DNA of 64,000 nucleotides from Pseudogulbenkiania subflava DSM 22618 (GTDB taxonomy: Bacteria > Pseudomonadota > Gammaproteobacteria > Burkholderiales > Chromobacteriaceae). The stretch is from contig NZ_FXAG01000015.1 of the NCBI RefSeq assembly GCF_900177275.1, positions 1-64,000 on the forward strand, given 5' to 3'. Shown piece after piece: positions 48,082 to 56,017 of this stretch (positions are counted from its first letter, which is position 1; each line of letters opens with the position of its first letter). A program made the position numbers and the translations under genes. The notes below the pieces were generated by a model. It saw only the letters and a list, made by a program, of their open reading frames with translations, searched no databases and was not told the DNA's origin.

Positions 48082-48747
48082 GCGCGTGGCGAGGCGCTGC
48101 AGGATGTTGGAGAACTCTTCCATGAAGGTGTCGAAACGCGACGCCAGGCGGTCGACGTCGGCGGCGAAGCGGTTGTACGCCACCACCGCCGGAATCGCCG
48201 CGAACAGGCCGATGGCGGTCGCCACCAGCGCCTCGGCGATGCCCGGCGCCACCGTCGACAGCGTCGCCTGGCCGGCGTTACCGAGGCCGATGAAGGCGTG
48301 CATGATGCCCCATACCGTGCCGAACAGGCCGATGTACGGGCTCACCGAACCGACCGTGGCGAGGAACGAGGTGTGGCTGTCGAGGCGGTCGAGTTCGCGC
48401 TGGGCGGCGGCGCGCATGGCGCGGCGCGCCCCGTCCATGATGTCGGACAGCTCGGCGCCGCTGCGGCCGCGCTGCTTGAGGAACTCGGCGAAGCCGGACT
48501 GGAAGATGCGTTCCATGCCGACCGTCTCGCCCTGCTGGCGCGCGTCCTCGTACAGGCGGTTGAGGTCGGTGCCGCCCCAGAAATTCTGCTCGAAGCTCTC
48601 GCTGTGGCGCCGCGCCGAGCGCAGCGTGCCGAGCTTGCTGATGATCAGCGTCCACGACAGCACCGACAGCAGCGCCAGCCCCAGCATGACCAGTTGCACC
48701 ACCAGGCTGGCGTTCAGGATCAGGCTCATGAAAGAAATCGGTTGCAA
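48079..48747 (-). CDS. tolQ: Tol-Pal system protein TolQ (orphan)
   Basis: 222 residues with three membrane helices. N-terminal LNASLVVQLVMLGLALLSVL and C-terminal SVSPYIGLFGTVWGIMHAF plus PGIAEALVATAIGLFAAIPAV are typical of TolQ rather than ExbB (also FWGG.DLNRLYEDAR). It forms the proton channel motor with TolR. Unusually, tolR, tolA, tolB and pal do not follow; a hairpin and the YedA-like gene come next. Confidence 0.9.
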   Translation of the reverse strand: MQPISFMSLILNASLVVQLVMLGLALLSVLSWTLIISKLGTLRSARRHSESFEQNFWGGTDLNRLYEDARQQGETVGMERIFQSGFAEFLKQRGRSGAELSDIMDGARRAMRAAAQRELDRLDSHTSFLATVGSVSPYIGLFGTVWGIMHAFIGLGNAGQATLSTVAPGIAEALVATAIGLFAAIPAVVAYNRFAADVDRLASRFDTFMEEFSNILQRLATR

Positions 48748-48780
48748 AGCTAGTTCCTCGTTACAAACGGCGCAGGCGCT

Positions 48781-49380
48781 TCAGCGCAGCACGCGGCCGG
48801 TTTCAAAATCGATGATGGTGGAGGGACGGCGGCTACCGCCGATGCGTCCCGGCAACGTCAGGACCGCCGTCCCGAAGGCGCGGCGGCAAGCTTGTGCGGT
48901 TTTCAGCGACGTCTGCCCGGCGCGGTTGGCCGAGGTCGACACCAGCGCCGTCCCCAGCGCGCGGCACAGCGCCGCCGCCTCGCCGTGCGCGGTCACCCGC
49001 ACCGCGATCTTGTCGTGCCGCCCGCGCAACAGCGGCGAGACGCGCGGCGAGGCCGGCAGCAACAGGGTATAGGGACCAGGCCAGTAGCGGGCAAGTTCCG
49101 CCTCCTCGGCCGCCGACAACGGGCGGATCAGCGGACGCACCTGCGCCAACGAGGCGGCGATCACGATCAGGCCCTTGTGGTTGGGGCGTGCCTTGAGCGC
49201 CAGCACGCGCCGGATCGCCGCAACATTGAACGGATCGCACCCCAGCCCAAAACAGGATTCGGTGGAATAGGCCAGCACGCCGCCCTGCTGCAGCACGGCC
49301 CTGGCACGCCGCAACAGCGCAGCGGCGGGCAGGCGCGGCAAGGCCCGGCGCCCGTGCGGCGGGGTTAGAGGACGACTCAT
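48781..49380 (-). CDS. tsaC: Sua5/YciO/YrdC (TsaC) family protein
   Basis: 199 residues. VLAYSTESCFGLGCDPFN, LALKARPNHKGLIVIA, WPGPYTLLLPAS and ALVSTSANRAGQTSLKT match L-threonylcarbamoyladenylate synthases, needed for t6A37 in tRNAs reading ANN codons. Size matches TsaC (short form without the Sua5 domain). Convergence with neighbours suggests no tight operon beyond a 33-bp gap to tolQ. Confidence 0.9.
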   Translation of the reverse strand: MSRPLTPPHGRRALPRLPAAALLRRARAVLQQGGVLAYSTESCFGLGCDPFNVAAIRRVLALKARPNHKGLIVIAASLAQVRPLIRPLSAAEEAELARYWPGPYTLLLPASPRVSPLLRGRHDKIAVRVTAHGEAAALCRALGTALVSTSANRAGQTSLKTAQACRRAFGTAVLTLPGRIGGSRRPSTIIDFETGRVLR

Positions 49381-49462
49381 GACGATGGGGGGGACGACAA
49401 AAGCGCCATTCTAGCAGAGCCGCCGCCACCCCGGCGGCGGCGTCCCGCAAAACCCGCCCGCT

Positions 49463-50191
49463 TCAGTGCAGGTAGCGGTCGACGATCTTCTGTATCACGC
49501 CCTCCTCGCGCATGCCGCCGAGGCTGGCGTTGAGCGTCTGGATCAGCGCGTCGTCGGTGGACTTGTTGCAGGCGAGATAGAGCTGCACCGTCTTGAAGGT
49601 CAGCACCGGGTGGATGCCGCTCTGCTTCTGCTGCGCCACGAGATAGGCGCCCTGGTACTTGCCGGTGGCCCAGTAGTCGATGCGGCCGTCGGCCAGCTTG
49701 TGCATGTTGAGCATGTCGGCCGGCACCAGTTCGACGCGGTAGCCGTTGCTCATCAGGAACTGGGCGGTGGCATCGCCGACGTAGCCGCCCAAGAGGTAGG
49801 GACGGACGTCTTCCAGCGCGTGCACCGGGCGCGTGTCGTCGTTGCGCGCGAACAGCACCCAGGGGTTGTCGACCAACGGGCCGACCCACTTGAACTGCGC
49901 CTCGCGATCCTCGCTGCGGGTGGTGGAGTAGACGCAGGTGGCAGGATTGTCGCGCGCGTTGGTGAAGGCCCACACCCACTGCTGCAGCTCGATGGTGTAG
50001 GGCACGCGGGCGCGTTTCATCATCTCGCGCACGATATCGGTCGACAGTCCCACCACGGAGCCGTTCTTGGCGCTCATGTTGTAGGGCGGGTACGACTCGG
50101 TGAGCACGCGCAAAGGTTTGGGTGCGGCGCCGGCATGGCCGGTCAGGGCGAACAGCGCACACAGGACGGCGATCAGGTAGCGGCGGGCCAT
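49463..50191 (-). CDS. Periplasmic amino-acid-type solute-binding protein (SBP family 3)
   Basis: 242 residues. Signal peptide RRYLIAVLCALFALTGHAGA, then PLRVLTESYPPYNMSAKNGS.VGLSTDIVREMM, the family 3 binding fold, ending GVIQKIVDRYLH. No permease or ATPase genes are adjacent, so it may be a receptor or redox/signalling SBP rather than part of an ABC importer encoded here. The ATG at 50191 has CAGGAG. Confidence 0.85.
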   Translation of the reverse strand: MARRYLIAVLCALFALTGHAGAAPKPLRVLTESYPPYNMSAKNGSVVGLSTDIVREMMKRARVPYTIELQQWVWAFTNARDNPATCVYSTTRSEDREAQFKWVGPLVDNPWVLFARNDDTRPVHALEDVRPYLLGGYVGDATAQFLMSNGYRVELVPADMLNMHKLADGRIDYWATGKYQGAYLVAQQKQSGIHPVLTFKTVQLYLACNKSTDDALIQTLNASLGGMREEGVIQKIVDRYLH

Positions 50192-50254
50192 GATAAGCTC
50201 CTGTTTCCACACATGATTCAGTATGGCCCATGGCGCGGCGCTGCCAATAAAAAA

Positions 50255-50272
50255 CGGCACCCGAGGGTGCCG
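50255..50272 (-). terminator. Terminator downstream of purD and repeat C1
   Basis: CGGCACCC-ga-GGGTGCCG with TTTTTT following in minus orientation. It lies 175 bp beyond the purD stop with repeat C1 between, so C1 would be transcribed as part of the purD 3' UTR. Confidence 0.85.
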
Positions 50273-50298
50273 TCATGAAACCAGGCGGAAATCGATCC

Positions 50299-50449
50299 GG
50301 AACGTGTGAAAAAAATTCGTCCCACAGGGATTCCCTGCGGTCATTGCCGCAGACCGAGGTCAAAGCGAGAAGCGCAGCTGTACAAGTGGTACAGCGAGCA
50401 TCGCCGCTTTGAGATCGACCTGCGCAGCAGAATTTTTCACACGTTCTCA
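50299..50449 (-). repeat. Mosaic repeat, family C, copy 1 (at purD stop codon)
   Basis: Terminal inverted repeats GAACGTGTGAAAAAAATTC (plus-strand left end) and GAACGTGTGAAAAATTC (minus-strand right end). The right end begins TGA, the purD stop. Shared with copy 2 at 63181-63337: TCGTCCCACAGGGATTCCCT, GCGGTCAT and the GTACA..TGGT..GCGAGCATC block. A TGTAC-aagtg-GTACA hairpin lies inside, as in families A and B. Confidence 0.8.
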
Positions 50450-51724
50450 GCCGCGCCGGTGCAACGCCTTGCTGCCGATGTCGCGGCGCAGCTGCTTGCC
50501 GGCGAAGCGGATCTGGTCGGCCACGGCGTAGGCCTTGCCCTGCGCCATGCGCACGCTGTCGCCCAGGCCCACCACGCACAGCACGCGGCCGCCGTTGGTG
50601 ACCACGCGGCCTTCTCCATCGAACGCCGTGCCGGCATGGAACACCACGGAATCGTCGGTGGCCTTGGGCAGGCCGTCGATCAGGTCGCCCTTGCGCGGAT
50701 TTTCCGGATAGCCTTCGGCCGCCAGCACCACGCCCAGTGCCACGCGCCGGTCCCACTCCGCCTCGACGCGGTCGAGCTGGCCGTTGACGCCAGCTTCCAG
50801 CAGCACGGTGAAGTCGGACTTCAGGCGCGCCATGATCGGCTGGGTTTCCGGATCGCCGAAGCGGCAGTTGAACTCGATGGTGAACGGGTTGCCGTCCTGG
50901 TCGATCATCAGCCCAGCGTAGAGGAAGCCGGTGTACTCGTGGCCGTCCTTCTTCATGCCCTGCACCGTCGGCAGGATGATCTCGCGCATCACGCGCGCGT
51001 GCACGTCCGGGGTCACCACCGGCGCCGGGCTGTAGGCACCCATGCCACCGGTGTTGGGGCCTTCGTCGTTGTCTTTGAGGCGCTTGTGATCCTGGCTGGT
51101 GGCCATGGCCAGCACGTGCTCGCCGTCGACCATGACGATGAAGCTGGCTTCCTCGCCTTCCAGGAAGTCTTCGATCACCACGCGCGCGCCGGCACTACCC
51201 ATCTTGTTGCCGACCAGCATGTCGTCGATGGCGGCGTGCGCCTCGTCCAGCGTCAGCGCCACCACCACGCCCTTGCCGGCGGCCAGGCCATCGGCCTTGA
51301 TCACGATCGGCGCACCCTTGCCGTCGACATAGGCGTGCGCCGCGGCGGCGTCGGTGAAGGTCTCGTAGCCGGCGGTGGGGATGCCGTGGCGCTTCATGAA
51401 CGCCTTGGCGAAGTCCTTGGAGCTTTCCAGCTGCGCGGCGTACTGGGTCGGGCCGAAGATTTTCAGCCCTTCGGCGCGGAAGGCGTCGACCACGCCGGCG
51501 GCCAGCGGTGCTTCCGGACCGACCACGGTGAGCTCGATCTTCTCCTGCTTGACGAAGGCGATCAGCTCCGGAATCGCGCTGATCGCCACGTTGGTCAGGT
51601 GCGGGTCGAGTTCGGTGCCGGCGTTGCCGGGCGCGACGAATACCTTGGACACGCGCGGCGACTTGGCGATACGCCAGGCCAGGGCGTGTTCGCGCCCGCC
51701 GGAACCGATAACCATCACTTTCAT
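50447..51724 (-). CDS. purD: Phosphoribosylamine-glycine ligase (GARS)
   Basis: 425 residues, ATP-grasp. KVMVIGSGGREHALAWRIAK, VVGPEAPLAAGVVDAF, PIVIKADGLAAGKGVVVA, GPNTGGMGAYSPAP and EFNCRFGDPETQ are present. Second step of purine synthesis. The TGA belongs to repeat C1. Confidence 0.98.
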   Translation of the reverse strand: MKVMVIGSGGREHALAWRIAKSPRVSKVFVAPGNAGTELDPHLTNVAISAIPELIAFVKQEKIELTVVGPEAPLAAGVVDAFRAEGLKIFGPTQYAAQLESSKDFAKAFMKRHGIPTAGYETFTDAAAAHAYVDGKGAPIVIKADGLAAGKGVVVALTLDEAHAAIDDMLVGNKMGSAGARVVIEDFLEGEEASFIVMVDGEHVLAMATSQDHKRLKDNDEGPNTGGMGAYSPAPVVTPDVHARVMREIILPTVQGMKKDGHEYTGFLYAGLMIDQDGNPFTIEFNCRFGDPETQPIMARLKSDFTVLLEAGVNGQLDRVEAEWDRRVALGVVLAAEGYPENPRKGDLIDGLPKATDDSVVFHAGTAFDGEGRVVTNGGRVLCVVGLGDSVRMAQGKAYAVADQIRFAGKQLRRDIGSKALHRRG

Positions 51725-51775
51725 CTGTGTTTCCTCAATCTTTCAATGACGGTGCCCGGACCAGGCCGGGCACGC

Positions 51776-52330
51776 TCAAAAACCGTAACGGGCGAACAGG
51801 AAGACCACGTTGCCGTTGCCTTTGCCGCCGGGGATGTAGGTTCCCATCACCGCCAGCCGCTTGTACTGCACCGAGGCCAGCGGCAACACGCCCGGCACCG
51901 GGAAGTGATGCAGGGTGTCCGAGCGGGAGGTGAGGAAGGCGGTAAAGCCGAGCCCGCCCTGCCAGTTCTCGCTGAAGTGGTGGCGGCTCTGATAGGCGTA
52001 GCCGGCGATCGGCTCGGGATCGTTGTGCGAGTCGAGAAAGGCCATGGCGTAGAGACCGTGCCAGTCGCCGTCGTCGTCGACCAGACCGCGCCCCAGGCCG
52101 AAACCCCAGGCCTGCTCGTTGAACGAGTTGATCTTCTCCCGCCGGTAGGCGCTGCGCAGGTGGTAGGCGTAGCCGGGCAGGTAGACCTCGCCCTGCCCGT
52201 CGTTCCACACCTGGCCGACGCGGCGGCAGGCACCGTCGAGCCAGCCGTCGCCACTGCAGTCGAGCGCCCAGGCCGGGACGGCGCTGGCCAGCAGCAGGGC
52301 GAACAGGACGGGGCGGCTCATGGTGGTCAT
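51776..52330 (-). CDS. pagP: Lipid A palmitoyltransferase PagP
   Basis: 184 residues. Signal peptide (LFALLLASAVPAWA), then an eight-strand outer-membrane beta-barrel with YLPGYAYHLRSAYRREKINS, WHGLYAMAFLDSHNDPEPIA and GTYIPGGKGNGNVVF. The catalytic triad is present: H57, D100, S101, with the same H-to-D spacing (43) as in E. coli PagP. It transfers palmitate from phospholipids to lipid A. It ends in an aromatic C-terminus (ARYGF) expected for BAM insertion. The start could also be the ATG at 52321. Confidence 0.9.
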   Translation of the reverse strand: MTTMSRPVLFALLLASAVPAWALDCSGDGWLDGACRRVGQVWNDGQGEVYLPGYAYHLRSAYRREKINSFNEQAWGFGLGRGLVDDDGDWHGLYAMAFLDSHNDPEPIAGYAYQSRHHFSENWQGGLGFTAFLTSRSDTLHHFPVPGVLPLASVQYKRLAVMGTYIPGGKGNGNVVFLFARYGF

Positions 52331-52334
52331 GTGC

Positions 52335-52360
52335 GGCCGAAGCACGCTTCGGCCAACCTT
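52335..52360 (-). terminator. Hairpin after purH with one uptake-like 12-mer
   Basis: GGCCGAAGC-ac-GCTTCGGCC, continuing into AACC, so the right arm carries the exact 12-mer CTTCGGCCAACC. It lies about 20 bp beyond the purH stop and just before pagP. Confidence 0.65.
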
Positions 52361-52378
52361 TCTCGTGGTCCGCCGCGC

Positions 52379-53956
52379 TTAGTGGCGGAAGTGGCGCACA
52401 CCGGTCAGCACCATGGCGATGCCATGCTCGTCGGCGGCGGCGAACACTTCCTCGTCGCGCATCGAACCGCCCGGCTGGATGATGGCCTTGATGCCCTGCT
52501 CGGCGATGACGTCGATGCCGTCGCGGAACGGGAAGAAGGCATCAGAAGAGGCCACGGCACCCTGCAGCGTCAGGCCGGCGTCCTGCGCCTTGCGCGCGGC
52601 GATGCGGGTGGAGTCCACACGGCTCATCTGGCCGGCGCCGATACCGGCGGTCTGGCCGTTCTTGCAGAACACGATGGCGTTGGATTTGACGTACTTGGCG
52701 ACGCGCCAGGCGAACAGCAGGTCGCTCATTTCCTGCTCGGTCGGGGTGCGCTTGGTCACCACCTTGAGTTCGTCCAGGCCGACGTTGCGGATGTCCGGGG
52801 TCTGCACCAGCACACCGCCGCCGACGCGCTTGAGCTCGAAGCGGTTGGCACCGGCTTCCAGCGGGATTTCCAGCACACGCACGTTCTTCTTGGCGGCGAT
52901 GACGGCCTTGGCTTCGTCACTGAAGGCCGGGGCGATCAGCACTTCCAGGAACTGGCCGGTCACGGCTTCGACGGTCTCGGCATCGACCGGGCGGTTGAAG
53001 GCGATGATGCCGCCGAAGGCCGAGGTGGTGTCGGTGGCGAAGGCCAGGCGGTAGGCGGTGAGCGGGTCGGCCGCCACGGCCACGCCGCACGGGTTGGCGT
53101 GCTTGACGATGACGCAGGCCGGCTGCTCGAAGGTCTTCACCGCTTCCCACGCCGCGTCGGAATCGGCGATGTTGTTGTAGGACAGTTCCTTGCCCTGCAG
53201 CTGGCGGTAGTTGGCGATGGAGCCGGCGGCCGGGTCGAGGTCGCGGTAGAAGGCGGCGGCCTGGTGCGGGTTCTCGCCGTAGCGCATGTCCTGCACCTTG
53301 ATGAACTGGGTGTTCAGGCGGTTCGGGAAGGCGGTGCGTTCCGGCACCCCGGCCAGCGAGCCGGCGGCCAGGCTGGTCAGGTAGTTGGAGATGGCGCCGT
53401 CGTAGGCGGCGGTGTGGGTGAACGCCTTCTTGGCCAGCTCGAAGCGGGTGGCCTTGGACAGCTGGCCGTCGTTGGCCTTCAGCTCGTCGGCCAGGGTGGC
53501 GTAGTCGGCCGCGTCGGTGACGATGGCGACGTGCGCCCAGTTCTTGGCGGCGGAGCGCACCATGGTCGGGCCGCCGATGTCGATGTTCTCGATGGCGTCT
53601 TCCAGCGGGCAGTCCGGGTTGGCGATGGTGGCTTCGAACGGGTACAGGTTGACGCACACCAGGTCGATGTTGCCGATGTCGTGTTCGGCCATCTTGGCCA
53701 CGTGCTCGGGCAGATCGCGTCGGCCGAGGATGCCGCCGTGCACTTTCGGATGCAGGGTCTTGACGCGGCCGTCCAGCATCTCGGGGAAGCCGGTGTAGTC
53801 GGACACTTCGGTCACCGGCACGCCGGCTTCGGCCAGCAGCTTGGCGGTGCCGCCGGTCGACAGGATATGCACGCCGAAGCCGGCCAGGGTCTGGGCGAAT
53901 TCGAGAACGCCGGTCTTGTCGGAAACGCTGATCAGCGCACGTTCGATCTTGGTCAT
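52379..53956 (-). CDS. purH: Bifunctional AICAR formyltransferase/IMP cyclohydrolase
   Basis: 525 residues. N-terminal cyclohydrolase (MGS-like) domain with [21 protein letters not shown] and [16 protein letters not shown]-terminal transformylase with [35 protein letters not shown] and [10 protein letters not shown]. Last two steps to IMP; also consumes AICAR from HisF. The start at 53956 ([11 protein letters not shown]) is standard. Confidence 0.98.
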   Translation of the reverse strand: MTKIERALISVSDKTGVLEFAQTLAGFGVHILSTGGTAKLLAEAGVPVTEVSDYTGFPEMLDGRVKTLHPKVHGGILGRRDLPEHVAKMAEHDIGNIDLVCVNLYPFEATIANPDCPLEDAIENIDIGGPTMVRSAAKNWAHVAIVTDAADYATLADELKANDGQLSKATRFELAKKAFTHTAAYDGAISNYLTSLAAGSLAGVPERTAFPNRLNTQFIKVQDMRYGENPHQAAAFYRDLDPAAGSIANYRQLQGKELSYNNIADSDAAWEAVKTFEQPACVIVKHANPCGVAVAADPLTAYRLAFATDTTSAFGGIIAFNRPVDAETVEAVTGQFLEVLIAPAFSDEAKAVIAAKKNVRVLEIPLEAGANRFELKRVGGGVLVQTPDIRNVGLDELKVVTKRTPTEQEMSDLLFAWRVAKYVKSNAIVFCKNGQTAGIGAGQMSRVDSTRIAARKAQDAGLTLQGAVASSDAFFPFRDGIDVIAEQGIKAIIQPGGSMRDEEVFAAADEHGIAMVLTGVRHFRH

Positions 53957-54030
53957 CGTTAATCTACCACTCAAGGGAGTCATAAAAATCCGAAAGCAGG
54001 CGCCCGGTGAGGGAGGCCTGCTTTCCCATT

Positions 54031-54267
54031 CTAGATCAGGTCGTAACTCTTCATTTTCTTGCGCAGCGTGTTGCGGTTGAGCCCCAGCAACTCCGCCGCG
54101 CGCGTCTGGTTGCCCTGGGTGTGCGACAGCACCACCTCGAGCAGCGGTCGTTCCACGCAGGCCAACACCATGTCGTAGATGGCCGAGGGCACCTCGCCGT
54201 CGAGATCGCGGAAGTATTGCTCCATGGCCAGCCGTACCGACTGGGAAATATGATCGTTTTTCTGCAT
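54031..54267 (-). CDS. fis: Nucleoid protein Fis
   Basis: 78 residues. C-terminal helix-turn-helix [25 protein letters not shown] is nearly the classic Fis sequence; N-terminal [19 protein letters not shown] helps dimerisation. It follows dusB by 34 bp, the widely conserved dusB-fis arrangement, with purH behind as in many betaproteobacteria. Confidence 0.96.
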   Translation of the reverse strand: MQKNDHISQSVRLAMEQYFRDLDGEVPSAIYDMVLACVERPLLEVVLSHTQGNQTRAAELLGLNRNTLRKKMKSYDLI

Positions 54268-54301
54268 GGTTGTTGTTCTGTTTAGTTGTCTGAGCACGGC
54301 C

Positions 54302-55330
54302 TCAGCCCGCCAGGGCCTCGTCCGGGGACGCCTCGGCCTCGACGTACTCGAGGCGCTCGGAGGCGCCGGCCAGCCGGTCGAAATAGCCCGCCACCGCCAT
54401 CCGCTGCTGCGCGGTGTCTTCCAGCCGGTACATCGCCTGGCGGAACTCGTTGGAGCCGCGCAGGCCGCGCGTGTACCAGGCGATGTGCTTGCGCGCGATG
54501 CGGCAGCCGGAGTATTCGCCGTAAAAACCGTACAGCTCGTCCAGGTGCTCCAGGAGCAGCTGGCGGATCTCCGCCACCGTCGGCGCCGGCAGGGTTTCAC
54601 CGGTGTCGAGGTAATGCTGGATCTCGCGGAAAATCCACGGCCGCCCCTGCGCGGCGCGGCCGATCATGATAGCGTCGGCGCCGGTGTAATCGAGCACGTG
54701 GCGCGCCCGCTGCGGCGAGTCGATGTCGCCGTTGGCGATCAGCGGAATCGAGATCGCCTGCTTCACGGCGCGGATGGTGTCGTACTCCGCCGCGCCGTGG
54801 TACATGTCCTCGCGCGTGCGGCCGTGCAGCGCCAGCGCGGCGATGCCGCAGTCTTCGGCCAACCGCGCCACCCTGAGCGCTGTCTTGTGCTCGCGGCTCC
54901 AGCCGGTGCGCGTCTTCAAGGTCACCGGCACGTCCACCGCCTGCACCACGGCCTCGAGAATGCGCCCCACCAGCGCCTCGTCGCGCAATAGTGCGGAGCC
55001 GGCGGCGACGTTGCACACCTTCTTGGCCGGGCAGCCCATGTTGATGTCGATGATCTGCGCGCCCTGCTCGACGTTGAGGCGCGCCGCCGCCGCCATCTGC
55101 GCCGGGTCGGCGCCGGCGATCTGCACCGAGATCGGCTCCACCTCGCCGTCGTGGTTGGCGCGGCGCAAGGTCTTGGCGGTGGTCCACAAAGCCTTGTTGG
55201 AGGTGATCATCTCGGACACCGCCATCCCCGCCCCCAGTCGCTTGCACAGCATGCGGAACGGGCGATCCGTCACCCCGGCCATGGGCGCGACGATGAGCCG
55301 GTTCTTCAGGGTATACGGTCCGATGCGCAT
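54302..55330 (-). CDS. dusB: tRNA-dihydrouridine synthase B
   Basis: 342 residues. FMN TIM barrel: LIVAPMAGVTDRPFR, catalytic Cys in DINMGCPAKKVCNVAAGSAL, HGRTREDMYHGAA and IANGDIDSPQRAR, then a helical C-terminal domain. Start at ATG 55330 (MRIGPY); a TTG four codons upstream is possible. An exact 12-mer CTTCGGCCAACC lies inside at 54853-54864. Confidence 0.96.
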   Translation of the reverse strand: MRIGPYTLKNRLIVAPMAGVTDRPFRMLCKRLGAGMAVSEMITSNKALWTTAKTLRRANHDGEVEPISVQIAGADPAQMAAAARLNVEQGAQIIDINMGCPAKKVCNVAAGSALLRDEALVGRILEAVVQAVDVPVTLKTRTGWSREHKTALRVARLAEDCGIAALALHGRTREDMYHGAAEYDTIRAVKQAISIPLIANGDIDSPQRARHVLDYTGADAIMIGRAAQGRPWIFREIQHYLDTGETLPAPTVAEIRQLLLEHLDELYGFYGEYSGCRIARKHIAWYTRGLRGSNEFRQAMYRLEDTAQQRMAVAGYFDRLAGASERLEYVEAEASPDEALAG

Positions 55331-55507
55331 CTGGTTTATCAAGGATTTAGCGGCGAGAGGGCGGCATTGTAATGCTTTTTGCCCGGCGGGTAAAAAACAT
55401 TTTGCCTACTTTTTGAGCAGGCTCGATAGCGATGGAATAAGGGCGCACGTACGTGCCGGCGTGCGCGCCCAGGCGGGTCGAGCGCTGCCGCCTCATGGCA
55501 TGGGGAC

Positions 55508-55913
55508 GGGGAGTCAGTCGGTAAGCCGGGTTCTGTCGTGGACAGTCATTCCTCTAGGCCGACCATTGCTGGCCGGCTCAAGCAACCTACCCGGGGACAA
55601 CGCGAGCCACGTTAGCGCCCCCCTATTTGGTCTTGCTCCGGATGGGGTTTAGCCTGCCGTCGCGTGTTGCCACCGACGCGGTGCGCTCTTACCGCAGGCA
55701 GGTTTCCCCGCCCGTCCGGCCCGGCTTGCGCCTGACCGGTACACCTTTTCACCCTTGCCTGATCCCTGTTGCCAAGGCCATCGGCGGTTCAGCTCTCTGT
55801 TCCACTTTCCATCGCCTCGCGGCGTCCGGTCGTTAACCGGCATCCTGCTCTGCGGAGCCCGGACTTTCCTCCCCGTGCCTGAAGGCACGCGGCGACTGTC
55901 TGGCTGACTCCCC
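55508..55913 (-). ncRNA. rnpB: RNase P RNA, class A
   Basis: About 406 nt. In minus orientation it begins GGGGAGTCAGCCAGACAGTC and ends CTTACCGACTGACTCCCC; these ends pair. The universal core GAGGAAAGTCCGGGCTCC and GCAGGATGCCGG, a middle ...GGTGAAAAGGTG... segment, GGTAAGAGCGCACCG and the 3' AGAACCCGGCTTA are clear. It processes tRNA 5' ends. The boundaries are estimated from the closing stem. The 177 bp between dusB and rnpB hold nothing else I can name. Confidence 0.95.
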
Positions 55914-55984
55914 GCGTTGCCATTTTACCTCAGAACCCGGCCAAGCCCGAGGGATATTTTCGCGGGCCAGCACCATGAAGAAGG

Positions 55985-55990
55985 TATAAT
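55985..55990 (+). promoter_or_regulatory. -10 element of the GGDEF/EAL gene
   Basis: Perfect TATAAT 28 bp before the ATG at 56018. No obvious -35 or Shine-Dalgarno (the leader is C/T-rich). Confidence 0.5.
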
Positions 55991-56017
55991 CCGGCACCCC
56001 CCCACCGGTTTTTCCCC

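Noticed and set aside
50306-53962. 1218-codon plus-strand open frame over purD and purH
   Set aside because: Runs antisense to three well-supported genes and starts within a repeat; composition is that of an antisense shadow.
55627-55836. Small ORF within the RNase P RNA gene
   Set aside because: The region folds and reads as rnpB with all universal motifs; a protein there is very unlikely.
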